Assembly: GCF_022760805.1 (NCBI RefSeq)
Contig: NZ_JAIVFL010000001.1
Coordinates: 1,054,001-1,118,000 of the forward strand
Length of the DNA: 64,000 nt
Origin: Candidatus Mycolicibacterium alkanivorans
GTDB taxonomy: Bacteria > Actinomycetota > Actinomycetes > Mycobacteriales > Mycobacteriaceae
Reading direction: 5' to 3'
This document shows, piece by piece, positions 49,747-57,867 of the stretch. The translations under genes and the position numbers were made by a program. Within the stretch, counting starts at the first letter, position 1, and each line of letters begins with the position of its first letter. The notes below the pieces were generated by a model, which saw nothing but the letters and a program-made list of their open reading frames with translations, did not search any database and was not told the DNA's origin.

Positions 49747-50493
49747 GTGACTGACCTGTTGGCGCCGCTGCTCGAACTGCCCGGGGTGTCCGATGCTGCC
49801 GAGGCCGCCCGGGATGCGCTGGCCAAGGCGCACCGGCATCGCGCGAACCTGCGCAACTGGCCCGTTACGGCCGCGGAGTCGGCCATTCGTGGCGCGCGGT
49901 CGTCGTCGGCGATCGACGGTGGCGCCGTCCAGTTGGACGCCGCCGGCGCCGAACCCAACGACCCCGTGCTGGCCGGCGCACTGCGGGTGGGTCAGGCTCT
50001 GGAAGGCGGTACGACCGCTCTGGTGGGGGTGTGGCGGCGGGCTCCGCTGCAGGCGCTGGCGCGGTTGCACGCACTGGCCGCCGCGGACCTGATCGACGAG
50101 GACGGGCTCGGCCGTCCGCGACAGGTCTCCGAGGTGGCCGCCCGCCTCGATCTGGTCACCCGTCTTGCGGCCGGTGCCAGTTCGGCCCCGGCCCCGGTGG
50201 TGGCATCGGTCGCGCACGGCGAGCTGCTGGCGTTGGCGCCGTTCGGTTCCGGCGACGGCGTCGTCGCGAGGGCTGTATCGCGGCTGGTGACCATGGCCAC
50301 CGGTCTGGACCCGCACGGCCTGGGTGTGCCGGAGGTGTACTGGATGCGCCGCGCCGACGAGTACCGCTCCGCCGCCGCCGGCTTCGCGTCGGGTTCCCCG
50401 GACGCGGTCGGCGCCTGGCTGCTGATGTGCTGTGCGGCGCTGGAAGATGGTGCGCGCGAAGCGTTGTCGATCGCCGAAGCCGCAACCAAGTAG
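49747..50493 (+). CDS. Fic-fold-like protein with degenerate active-site motif
   Basis: A 248-aa protein (Rv3662c position). Residues around 50-60 (SSSAIDGG) resemble the inhibitory/N-terminal helix pattern of Fic proteins (SSxIEG). The segment LAPFGSGDGVVARAVSRL has the layout of the Fic core HPFxxGNGRxxR but lacks the catalytic His and the Asn. A Fic-type helical fold without AMP-transferase activity is therefore inferred. GTG start at 49747. It is adjacent to the Ms1-like RNA gene and divergent from acs. Confidence 0.6.
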   Translation: MTDLLAPLLELPGVSDAAEAARDALAKAHRHRANLRNWPVTAAESAIRGARSSSAIDGGAVQLDAAGAEPNDPVLAGALRVGQALEGGTTALVGVWRRAPLQALARLHALAAADLIDEDGLGRPRQVSEVAARLDLVTRLAAGASSAPAPVVASVAHGELLALAPFGSGDGVVARAVSRLVTMATGLDPHGLGVPEVYWMRRADEYRSAAAGFASGSPDAVGAWLLMCCAALEDGAREALSIAEAATK

Positions 50494-50514
50494 GCCGTCC
50501 GGCCGACCTCAGAC

Positions 50515-50818
50515 ATGAAGCGGGCGACGATCCGAGAAGAGTTCGGCTCGCCGCCCGCTAGCACGGTAGGCCGGTCACCAAGCGTGCAACGTGGGCTGCG
50601 TGGGTTGGCCTCGGCGGTCTTGCGATGCGCTACGGTTGCGATCCCACCCAAGAGATCGTCAAGTCCGTCCGCTTTTCGCAATTACGCAGGCCCGCAACAC
50701 TTATGCCATCTCGCGGCGTGCTCCGCGTGGGTGCCGGGAACCGTGCTGGGTCGCCTGGCTCGGGAGATAGTGCCTTCTCTTCCGGCGCTACCTTGGCCTC
50801 ACTGGGCGTCCGTGCTTC
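50515..50818 (-). ncRNA. Ms1/MTS2823-type 6S-like small RNA (RNA polymerase core-binding)
   Basis: The 380-base space between the Rv3662c-like and Rv3661-like genes is where MTS2823 (Ms1) lies in M. tuberculosis, downstream of and on the same strand as the HAD phosphatase gene. The minus-strand 5' end AGCACGG (50810-50816) pairs with CCGTGCT (50560-50566), enclosing about 257 nt as in 6S-like folds. A GC stem (50519-50526 with 50552-50559) could end the RNA. A promoter-like TTGATG (50843-50848), 17 bases, TACAAA (50820-50825) precedes it. Length about 300 nt, as for Ms1. The ends are approximate. Confidence 0.75.
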
Positions 50819-50874
50819 CTTTGTACTACGTGACGATCGGCACATCAAGCCTTTGGCGGGCAACGGTTTGGACG

Positions 50875-51732
50875 CTAGAAGATCAAGCGCCGCAACACCG
50901 AGTACGTCAGAGCTCCGGCCGCCAGGGCACTGATCCCGAGTGCGGCCGTCGTCGCCATCGCCGCACCGGAGGGCGCGTTGATCCGGTCACGCAGCGGCAC
51001 CGGCCGAGAGAAGGTCAGCACGGGCCAGTCGCGTGCCGCCGCCTCCTTGCGCAGGGCGCGGTCGGGGTTGACGACGTTCGGGTGCCCGACCGTCTCGAGC
51101 ATGGGCAGGTCGGTGATCGAGTCGGAGTACGCGTAGCAGTGCTCGAGCGCATAGCCCTCGTGGGCCGCCAGTTCGCGTACGGCGGCTGTCTTGCCCTCGC
51201 CGAAACAGTAGAAGGCGACGTCTCCGGTGTACCTGCCGTCTTCGACCACCATCCGGGTGGCCATCGCATGAGTGGCTCCCAGTGCGCGGGCGATGGGAGC
51301 CACGATCTCCTCGCCCGACGCCGAGACGATCACCACGTCGCGGCCGCAGTGCCTGTGATCGGCGATCAGCTCGGCAGCCTCGGCGAAAACCAGGGGATCG
51401 ACGATGTCGTGCAGCGTCTCGTTGACGATCGCCTTGACCTGCTCGACATCCCACCCGGCGCACATGCTGGTCACATAGGAGCGCATCCGGTCCATCTGAT
51501 CGTGGTCCGCGCCGGCCATCAGGAACAGGAACTGCGCGTAGCTGGACTTGAGGACGGCCCGGCGATTGAGCAGCCCCTGATTGAAGAACGGTTTGCTAAA
51601 AGCCAGTGTGCTTGACTTGGCAATCACGGTCTTGTCGAGGTCGAAGAAGGCTGCCGCACGGCGTGTGGGCGCCGCGCCGGGACTGCTTTGCGGAGCGGTT
51701 AGCTGACCGGCGGCCGAGAGGGAGTCGGTCAC
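50875..51732 (-). CDS. HAD-superfamily (HAD-IB, SerB-like) hydrolase with C-terminal membrane helix
   Basis: A 285-aa HAD phosphatase with motif I FFDLDKTVI, motif II IVSASGEEI and motif IV YSDSITDLPML, plus a C-terminal hydrophobic helix (about 258-280). This HAD-IB group is related to phosphoserine phosphatase and lysophosphatidate phosphatases. The Rv3661 orthologue is of unknown substrate. GTG 51730-51732 is preferred over TTG 51778. It is divergent from the 6C RNA. Confidence 0.87.
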   Translation of the reverse strand: MTDSLSAAGQLTAPQSSPGAAPTRRAAAFFDLDKTVIAKSSTLAFSKPFFNQGLLNRRAVLKSSYAQFLFLMAGADHDQMDRMRSYVTSMCAGWDVEQVKAIVNETLHDIVDPLVFAEAAELIADHRHCGRDVVIVSASGEEIVAPIARALGATHAMATRMVVEDGRYTGDVAFYCFGEGKTAAVRELAAHEGYALEHCYAYSDSITDLPMLETVGHPNVVNPDRALRKEAAARDWPVLTFSRPVPLRDRINAPSGAAMATTAALGISALAAGALTYSVLRRLIF

Positions 51733-51852
51733 CAAGCCAGGATAGGTCCGCCTTGCCCCGTAATCGGGGGGTACGGCCAAAATGGCAGATCAAGCCACGT
51801 GTCCAAGCCTGCATTTTCACAGCAAAATCACGGCTTTATGCGTGTTGAGTAC

Positions 51853-51883
51853 TTGCGCGACTCCGCATCGGCGCGTGTATAGT
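51853..51883 (+). promoter_or_regulatory. probable promoter of the 6C small RNA
   Basis: A near-consensus SigA-type -10, TATAGT at 51878-51883, preceded by TG, lies about seven bases before the expected RNA start. A -35-like TTGCGC at 51853-51858 has a long 19-base spacer. Confidence 0.65.
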
Positions 51884-51889
51884 AAGCGT

Positions 51890-51984
51890 TGCTCGGATTA
51901 ACGCCGGGTGTGAATCAGCCCGACCCCCCGGGGCTGATTCGCGACGACCTCCGCCTCCTCCCCCCTGGCGGGGGTCGTCCCCTT
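51890..51984 (+). ncRNA. 6C small RNA (B11, ncRv13660c-type)
   Basis: It has the two diagnostic C-rich hairpins. Stem AATCAGCCC/GGGCTGATT (51913-51921 and 51931-51939) has a loop containing exactly six Cs (51924-51929). Stem GACGACC/GGTCGTC (51943-51949 and 51973-51979), with inner pairing CCGCC/GGCGG, has a loop containing six Cs (51960-51965). 6C RNA is conserved in high-GC Gram-positive bacteria and in mycobacteria lies beside ssd (Rv3660c), as here. It pairs with G-rich regions of target mRNAs, including genes of replication and secretion. Confidence 0.93.
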
Positions 51985-52245
51985 TCTCCGCTAAGCTCCC
52001 GCGCTCATTTGGTTGAGTCTCGGGACGTTGCCAAAACGTCACGCCCGCGTAGATTTTCGCTTTTGGCCATGGTTCTGCAGGACCCATCGGCACCTCTGGC
52101 GTGGGTCAACGCTGGACGGGGCCGGATTCCGATTCGGCGGTGAACCAGCAGAGGCCTGCAACGGTCCATCCCCAGACTCGGCTTCATCCACAGCCGGGCA
52201 GTCTGCGCCTTTCGGTTGCGACTTGTTCGGCGCCATGGTGGCTAA
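51985..52245. other. intergenic stretch upstream of ssd, nothing recognised
   Basis: About 260 bases between the 6C RNA and ssd. No open frame with coding character, hairpin with U-tract, or repeat was found. It presumably holds the ssd promoter. Confidence 0.5.
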
Positions 52246-53295
52246 GTGAGTGCCAACACCGTGCTGACTGTGGTCGACGACATCGAACTGCGCGAGGCCG
52301 TCGAGCGGGTAGCGGCAGCCGTCGGGCTACGGGCGCTGAGCGCGCCCGCAACGCTGACGAGGAAGACGTGGTCGGCGACAGCGGCAGTGGTTCTCGACGA
52401 GCCGGGTGCCCGCCGCTGCGTGGGCATGCCGCGCCGCGCCGGACTGATCCTGGTGTCCCGAGCCGAGCCGCAGGAGTCGACCTGGCAGGCGGCGATGGCC
52501 GTCGGCGCCGAGCACCTCTGCGCTCTGCCGGCGCAGGAGGACCTGTTGACCCGCAATCTCGCCGACGCCGCCGAAGCAGCTCGCGGAGATGTCGGCGAAG
52601 GCCGGGTGATCGCCGTCATCGGCGGCCGCGGTGGAGCCGGTGCGTCGGTCTTCGCCGCGGCTGTGGCGCAGACCGCCACCGCGTCCCTTCTTGTCGACCT
52701 CGACCCGTGGGCCGGCGGTCTCGACCTCCTGCTGGCCAGCGAGTCGGTGTCCGGCTTGCGTTGGCCCGATTTGAGCCTGCAGGGTGGCCGGCTGAGTTGG
52801 CCCGCGGTTCGCGACGCCCTGCCGAACCACCGGGGAGTGAGCGTGTTGTCGGGCACCCGGTCGTGCTACGAGATGGACGCCGGCCCGGTGGAGGCGATTC
52901 TCGACGCCGGCCGGCGCGGCGGGGTGATGGTGGTCTGTGATGTGCCGCGGCGAACGACGTCCGCCGCCACGGCCGCGTTGGACGTCGCAGATCTGGTGGT
53001 GGTGATCACCACCTGCGATGTGCGTGGTGTAGCGGCCGCTTCGGCCATGACCCCCGTGGTGCGCACGATCAACCCGAACCTCGGCCTCGTGGTGCGCGGA
53101 CCGTCGCCGGGCGGGCTGCGGGCCCGCGAGGTCGCCGAGATCATCGGCCTGCCACTGCTGGCGACCATGCGTCCCGAGCCGATGCTGTCCGAGCGCCTGG
53201 AACGAAGGGGACTTCGGCTCGGTCGCCGATCGCCATTGGCCGCGGCGGCTCGCGACGTGCTGGGCGTACTGCATCGGGGAGCCGTGGCGGCATGA
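52246..53295 (+). CDS. ssd: septum-site-determining protein Ssd (CpaE/MinD-like)
   Basis: A 349-aa protein with a receiver-like N-terminus (about 1-110) and a MinD/ParA-type P-loop domain (about 118-349). The Walker A region GGRGGAGAS (126-134) lacks the usual lysine, as in CpaE-type proteins, so ATP hydrolysis is doubtful. It also has LLVDLDPWAGGLDL. The M. tuberculosis orthologue (Rv3660c) blocks septation when overexpressed. It leads the Tad-type cluster and overlaps the next gene by ATGA, fitting the CpaE role in pilus placement. Confidence 0.9.
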   Translation: MSANTVLTVVDDIELREAVERVAAAVGLRALSAPATLTRKTWSATAAVVLDEPGARRCVGMPRRAGLILVSRAEPQESTWQAAMAVGAEHLCALPAQEDLLTRNLADAAEAARGDVGEGRVIAVIGGRGGAGASVFAAAVAQTATASLLVDLDPWAGGLDLLLASESVSGLRWPDLSLQGGRLSWPAVRDALPNHRGVSVLSGTRSCYEMDAGPVEAILDAGRRGGVMVVCDVPRRTTSAATAALDVADLVVVITTCDVRGVAAASAMTPVVRTINPNLGLVVRGPSPGGLRAREVAEIIGLPLLATMRPEPMLSERLERRGLRLGRRSPLAAAARDVLGVLHRGAVAA

Positions 53296-54458
53296 GCGCC
53301 TCGCTGATCGACCGCGTCCGCGAACGGCTCGCCGCCGAGTCCGGCTCGTTGCGCCCGACCGCGGTTGCCGCGGCAATCCGAGCCGAGTCCGGCGGTGTCC
53401 TCGGTGACACCGAGGTACTGACCAACCTGCGGGTCCTGCAGACCGAGCTGACCGGTGCCGGTGTGCTGGAACCATTGCTTCGCGCGCCCGGCACCACCGA
53501 TGTCCTGGTCACCGCTCCCGACGCGGTGTGGGTGGACGACGGTGGCGGTTTGCGGCGCAGCGCCGTGCGATTCGCTGACGAAGCGTCCGTGCGCCGGCTG
53601 GCGCAGCGGCTCGCCGTGGCCGCTGGACGACGACTCGACGAAGCCCAGCCCTGGGTCGACGGACAACTGTCCGGGCTGGGCGCCGGTGACGTCTCGGTCC
53701 GCCTGCACGCGGTACTGCCGCCGGTCGCCGTTGCCGGCACGTGTGTGTCACTGCGGGTGCTGCGCCCTGCCACGCAGGACCTCGCGGCCTTGACCCGGGC
53801 CGGCGCGATCGAACCGGAAGCAGGGCAACTGCTGGCCGAGGTCATCGACGCTCGGTTGGCGTTCCTGGTCTCGGGCGGAACCGGGGCCGGTAAGACCACG
53901 CTACTGGCCGCCACCCTCGCCGCGGTCAGCAGTGACGAACGGATCGTGTGTGTCGAGGACGCACCTGAGCTGGCGCCGCGGCACCCCCACCTGGTGCGGC
54001 TGGTGGCCCGCAGCGCCAACGTCGAAGGAGTAGGCGAGATCACGCTGCGTCAGCTGGTCCGCCAGGCGCTTCGGATGCGGCCGGATCGCATTGTCGTCGG
54101 GGAGGTGCGCGGCGCCGAGGTGATCGATCTGCTCGCCGCGCTGAACACCGGTCACGACGGCGGGGCCGGAACGGTACATGCGAACAACCCGGCTGAGGTA
54201 CCAGCCCGCCTCGAGGCGCTCGCCGCCCTCGGAGGACTCGACCGCGCCGCATTGCACAGCCAGCTGGCCGCCGCGGTTCAGGTGCTGCTGCACGTCAGCC
54301 GCGGTCGCGACGGGCGGCGCCGGCTCAGTGAGATCGCGGTGTTGCGACGCGACGACAACGCACACGTCCGTGCCGAGACGGTATGGCAAGTCGGCCGCGG
54401 ATTCGACTGCGGGGCAGACCGATTGCGCACCTTGATCGATGGACGGCTGGCCCGATGA
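53292..54458 (+). CDS. TadA/CpaF-type secretion ATPase
   Basis: A 388-aa type II/IV secretion ATPase. An N-terminal domain (about 1-150) is followed by Walker A GGTGAGKTTLL near 199-209, the Asp box VCVEDAPEL, Walker B RIVVGEVRGAEVIDLL and the His box GTVHANN. It powers assembly of Flp/Tad pili or a related export machine (Rv3659c position). Four-base overlaps with ssd upstream and the TadB-like gene downstream show tight coupling. Confidence 0.93.
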   Translation: MSASLIDRVRERLAAESGSLRPTAVAAAIRAESGGVLGDTEVLTNLRVLQTELTGAGVLEPLLRAPGTTDVLVTAPDAVWVDDGGGLRRSAVRFADEASVRRLAQRLAVAAGRRLDEAQPWVDGQLSGLGAGDVSVRLHAVLPPVAVAGTCVSLRVLRPATQDLAALTRAGAIEPEAGQLLAEVIDARLAFLVSGGTGAGKTTLLAATLAAVSSDERIVCVEDAPELAPRHPHLVRLVARSANVEGVGEITLRQLVRQALRMRPDRIVVGEVRGAEVIDLLAALNTGHDGGAGTVHANNPAEVPARLEALAALGGLDRAALHSQLAAAVQVLLHVSRGRDGRRRLSEIAVLRRDDNAHVRAETVWQVGRGFDCGADRLRTLIDGRLAR

Positions 54459-55231
54459 GCGGCACCGTGGGCGCCGCCGGACTGCTGGCGGCGGCACTGT
54501 TGACGGCGCCGCCGCCACGGTGGCGGCTGCGGCCGAGACTGTCGCGGACGGCAGGCCGCCTGCCCGCTCTGTTGGGTGTCGCGATCCTGACCGTGGTGCT
54601 CTTGCCGCCGGCGGCGGTGATGGCGATCGGCATCCTGGGCGGCACCCTCGGTGCGCGCCGTCAGCGCGGGCGGCGCCGCCAGCGGCGGCGGGTAGACGGT
54701 CAGCGGTTGGCTGCTGCGCTGGAGACTCTGGTGGGCGAACTACGCGTCGGTGCCCATCCCGTCACCGCGTTCGGTGTCGCGGCCTCGGAATGCGATGGGC
54801 CGGTCGGGGACTCGCTGCGAGCCGTGGCTGCCAGGGCCCGCCTCGGTGCCGACGTCGCCGGCGGGCTACGAGCGGTGGCCGAGTCGTCTTCGGTTCCGGC
54901 GCAATGGAATCGGCTGGCCGTCTGTTGGCAGCTGGCCACCGAACACGGGCTGGCGATGTCGGTGCTGATGCGGGCGGCGCAGCGCGACATCGTGGAACGG
55001 CAGCGATTCAGCGACCGCGTGGAGGCGGGCCTGGCCGGGGCCCGCGCCACCGCGGTCATCCTGGCCGGGCTGCCGGTGGTCGGAGTCCTTTTGGGTCAGT
55101 TGATCGGTGCCGAGCCGATCGGCTTCCTCGTCGGCGGGGGAGTCGGGGGCTGGCTGCTGGTCGTGGGTGTCGCACTGGTGTGCGTCGGCCTGGTCTGGGC
55201 GGACCGCCTCACCGATCGGATGCTGACATGA
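54455..55231 (+). CDS. TadB-like inner-membrane protein
   Basis: A 258-aa GspF-domain protein: a hydrophobic N-terminal segment, a cytoplasmic basic region (RRQRGRRRQRRRVDG), the T2SSF helical domain (ALETLVGELRVGAHPVTAF and HGLAMSVLMRAAQRDIVERQ), and two C-terminal transmembrane helices (about 198-220 and 228-250). It is the platform protein of the Tad apparatus (Rv3658c position). ATG overlaps the TadA stop. Confidence 0.88.
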   Translation: MSGTVGAAGLLAAALLTAPPPRWRLRPRLSRTAGRLPALLGVAILTVVLLPPAAVMAIGILGGTLGARRQRGRRRQRRRVDGQRLAAALETLVGELRVGAHPVTAFGVAASECDGPVGDSLRAVAARARLGADVAGGLRAVAESSSVPAQWNRLAVCWQLATEHGLAMSVLMRAAQRDIVERQRFSDRVEAGLAGARATAVILAGLPVVGVLLGQLIGAEPIGFLVGGGVGGWLLVVGVALVCVGLVWADRLTDRMLT

Positions 55232-55806
55232 GTGCCGCCGCGATGATGCTGGCGGTCGCACTGCTGCTCGGCGCGGGTCCCGCCGTCGTGCGGGGACGCC
55301 TCGGGGTGTCGACACCGCGTCCCCGTCCGGGTCGCCGCCGGGAGCAGCTCGGTGACCCGCTAGCGACGGCGTCCGCACTCGACGTGCTGTCGGTGTGCCT
55401 GTCGGCCGGGATGTCGGTTCCGGCTGCGGCAACCGCGACGTCCGCATCGGCTCCGCCTGGCCTTCAGGCGGTGCTGCGACGGGCCGCCGATCTGCTGGCC
55501 CTGGGCGCCGACCCGGACGTCGCATGGGGGGTGCCGGCCGATGGTGCTGACGCCACGGGTGAGGCGCTGACCCGGCTGGCCCGCAGGTCGGCGTCGTCGG
55601 GCAGTGCGCTGGCGCAAGGTGTCGCCGACCTTGCCGAGCACTCCCGTCAGGAGGCCACCCACGCCGCGGCGGCGGCGGCGGAACGGGCCTCAGTGCTGAT
55701 CGCCGGACCGCTCGGTCTGTGCTTCCTTCCGGCGTTCATCTGCCTGGGCATCGTTCCGGTGGTGGCCGGGCTCGCCAGTGACGTGTTCGGGTCAGGATTG
55801 TTATGA
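55228..55806 (+). CDS. TadC-like inner-membrane protein
   Basis: A 192-aa GspF-domain protein, shorter than classical TadC. An N-terminal hydrophobic helix is followed by ALDVLSVCLSAGMSVPAAAT, the helical domain (ARRSASSGSALAQGVADLAE) and a C-terminal transmembrane hairpin (about 150-185). It is the second platform subunit (Rv3657c position). Starts by ATGA overlap with the TadB-like gene. Confidence 0.87.
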   Translation: MSAAAMMLAVALLLGAGPAVVRGRLGVSTPRPRPGRRREQLGDPLATASALDVLSVCLSAGMSVPAAATATSASAPPGLQAVLRRAADLLALGADPDVAWGVPADGADATGEALTRLARRSASSGSALAQGVADLAEHSRQEATHAAAAAAERASVLIAGPLGLCFLPAFICLGIVPVVAGLASDVFGSGLL

Positions 55807-55821
55807 GAGAAGGGAAAACAA

Positions 55822-56025
55822 ATGATGCACAACATATTTCGCAAGCTGAAGATACGGCTGTTGGTCACGGCGACAGACGAATCGGGTATGTCGACGGTGG
55901 AGTACGCGATCGGCACGATCGCGGCGGCGGCGTTCGGGGCGATCCTGTACAGCGTGGTCACCGGCGACTCGATCGTCGGTGCGCTGACCAACATCATCAA
56001 CCGCGCGCTGAACACCAACGTGTAG
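55822..56025 (+). CDS. Flp-pilin-like protein (DUF4244)
   Basis: A 67-aa prepilin. The cytoplasmic leader ends DESG and cleavage would be before MSTVEYAIGTIAAAAFGAIL, with Gly at -1 and Glu at +5, the class III (Tad) prepilin pattern. The mature helix is hydrophobic. GAGAAGGG lies 11 bases upstream of ATG 55822. It is the structural subunit of the Tad-like machine (Rv3656c position). No prepilin peptidase gene is in the window. Confidence 0.88.
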   Translation: MMHNIFRKLKIRLLVTATDESGMSTVEYAIGTIAAAAFGAILYSVVTGDSIVGALTNIINRALNTNV

Positions 56026-56351
56026 CCGGCGATGCCGGATTCAGCACCGTCGAGGCCGCGCTGGCAATCGCCGCGCTGGTCGTCGTCGTCGTCATCTGCG
56101 CCAGCGGTGTCACCGCGGTCGCAGCACAGGTTCGCTGCGTCGATGCCGCGCGAGAGGCGGCCAGGCTCGCCGCGAGAGGCGACGAGGCGGCGGCCGGATC
56201 GGTGGCCCGCACCGTGGCACCGCCGAATGCGACGGTGGAGGTACGGCGCGACGGCGGTTTCGTCGTCGCCAGGGTCAGCAGCCGCTCGGCCCTGTTGCCC
56301 GGTGTCGTCATCTCTGCCGCCGCGGTCGCCGCGGCCGAACCCGGCCAGTGA
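56022..56351 (+). CDS. TadE-like pseudopilin, without a canonical start codon
   Basis: The frame reads VAGDAGFSTVEAALAIAALV and continues to a TGA at 56349-56351 (about 109 aa). GFSTVEAA has the prepilin cleavage pattern with Glu at +5. It is a Rv3655c-type protein, whose M. tuberculosis relative has been reported as exported. The codon at the expected start is GTA. No ATG, GTG or TTG occurs in this frame until ATG 55803, inside antisense-like shadow of the pilin gene. The start is unresolved and the start coordinate here is nominal. Confidence 0.6.
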   Translation, partial: VAGDAGFSTVEAALAIAALVVVVVICASGVTAVAAQVRCVDAAREAARLAARGDEAAAGSVARTVAPPNATVEVRRDGGFVVARVSSRSALLPGVVISAAAVAAAEPGQ

Positions 56352-56370
56352 CGACACCGGTGCCGCCACG

Positions 56371-56685
56371 GTGCTAGCCGCCCTGATGATCGTTGTCGTG
56401 GTGACCATCGCCATGGCCGGCGTGCGGGTCGGAAGTGCGGTCGTCGCCCGCCACCGTGCCCAGGCGGCCGCCGACCTGGCCGCGCTGGCGGCGGCGGCGC
56501 GGTTACCCGACGGCCCGGCGGCGGCGTGCGAGGGGGCGCGCGGAATCACCGGCGCCATGGGCGCCGAACTGGCCGGCTGCGACGTGGCGGAACTCGACGT
56601 CGTGGTCGCTGTCGCCGTCGCCGTCGGCGGCTGGAGCGGAGGACAGGCGCGCGCCTCGGCCCGTGCCGGACCGGTCGTCAGGTAG
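56371..56685 (+). CDS. TadG-like membrane protein, start uncertain
   Basis: From GTG 56371 the product is 104 aa: a hydrophobic helix (LAALMIVVVVTIAMAGVRVG), then RHRAQAAADLAALAAAARLP, as in Rv3654c-type helicase-secretion/TadG-like proteins. The residues before this GTG, DDTGAATV, look like the conserved start of the prepilin-like region but have no start codon in frame. The GTG overlapping the TadE stop is in a different frame. Its last eight bases overlap the convergent sensor gene. Confidence 0.62.
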   Translation: MLAALMIVVVVTIAMAGVRVGSAVVARHRAQAAADLAALAAAARLPDGPAAACEGARGITGAMGAELAGCDVAELDVVVAVAVAVGGWSGGQARASARAGPVVR

Positions 56686-57691
56686 GGCCGCGCCGCTCGG
56701 CCTCGGCCAGCTCGGTGTCGGTCGGCAGCCGCACGCTGATCAGCGCGGCGAACACACCGTTGTCCAATTCCACCCGGTTGACCGCGACGTGCATCGGCAC
56801 CCAGCCGCCCTCGAGGCCGGGCAGCCTCAGCACCCTGCTGGTGGAACCGGTTTGGAACTCGGTGGTCATCGGTTCCAGCTCCCGCTGGTCGTCGGGATGG
56901 AACCGCATGTTCTGCCGCCAGTCGTAATGCGGACACGGTTCGTCCAGCCACCGCAGCAGGTGCCAGGTCTCCAGATCGACCAGCGCTCGGTGCACGCCCG
57001 GCTGGGACAGCCCACTGAGGATCCGCTGGGCCAGGTGGTCGGCGGGCGCCGCGGCTCCGTCGAGTTCACCTTCCAGGTTCATCGCGCGAGCAATCAGGTG
57101 CTCGGTGCCGTCGTCGGCGGTCTCCATGGCCGTGCGCGCGACGAAGCCCACCCGTCGGAGGTTCCCCTGCTTATCGGTGAAGTCCCAGGAGGTGCAGCAA
57201 GTCCGGTCGGGCGCAGGATCGATCGCCAGCGCGAGCACGCGGGCCTCGTCGCGGTTGAGATCGCGACTGGGCAGATCCTCGGCGAACGCGCGCCCGTGGG
57301 TGCGCTCCTCGGTGGGGTCCAACCCGGAGTTCGCCAGCGACTCGACCGTGTCGGTCGCGACGCCGGTCGTCAGGTCCCACTTCAGCGGGCCGGGGATCGG
57401 CCGTTCGGGCGGCTCGGCGTCGGCAGGACCGATCCACACGTGGACCCCGTGCACCTTGCCGTCAGACATCTGGACCGGCTCGGTCCGGATGACGCGGTCG
57501 CTTTTCGGGGTGATGCTGGCGAGCCTCTTGCCGGTGGCCACCGTCTCGGCGATGGCGGTCTGGACGGCCGCCAGGTTCGGCTTCCGTCGGAGGAAATCCG
57601 CGATGGGCACCAGATTCTTCATCTGACGCCCCTGCGCGACGACCACGGGTTCGGTGCCGAGTGTCTCCACCAGCAGCCAGTCGTGGTTCAT
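56678..57691 (-). CDS. triple-sensor-domain protein (Rv3651-like, DUF5593)
   Basis: A 337-aa cytoplasmic protein. The length and domain order match M. tuberculosis Rv3651, whose crystal structure showed a central GAF-like DUF5593 domain flanked by two PAS-like domains. Visible landmarks are MNHDWLLVETLGTEPVVVAQ at the start and the C-terminal ISVRLPTDTELAEAERRG. There is no output domain. The ligand is unknown. Convergent with the Tad cluster. ATG 57689-57691. Confidence 0.85.
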   Translation of the reverse strand: MNHDWLLVETLGTEPVVVAQGRQMKNLVPIADFLRRKPNLAAVQTAIAETVATGKRLASITPKSDRVIRTEPVQMSDGKVHGVHVWIGPADAEPPERPIPGPLKWDLTTGVATDTVESLANSGLDPTEERTHGRAFAEDLPSRDLNRDEARVLALAIDPAPDRTCCTSWDFTDKQGNLRRVGFVARTAMETADDGTEHLIARAMNLEGELDGAAAPADHLAQRILSGLSQPGVHRALVDLETWHLLRWLDEPCPHYDWRQNMRFHPDDQRELEPMTTEFQTGSTSRVLRLPGLEGGWVPMHVAVNRVELDNGVFAALISVRLPTDTELAEAERRGPT

Positions 57692-57867
57692 GCGAGGCAG
57701 TGTAATGGCGCCACCTAGGGCTCGCTGGCACGAAATTCGCAGGTAACGGATCGACTGACACCGACCGCGCAGCATGTACTCGCTGTTTTCCCGTTTCCTT
57801 GCGCCGCCCCAGCTATTTCGGTATTTTTCGGTTACGTCCGACCCGTCGGAGGGGGCGGACGCTGGGT

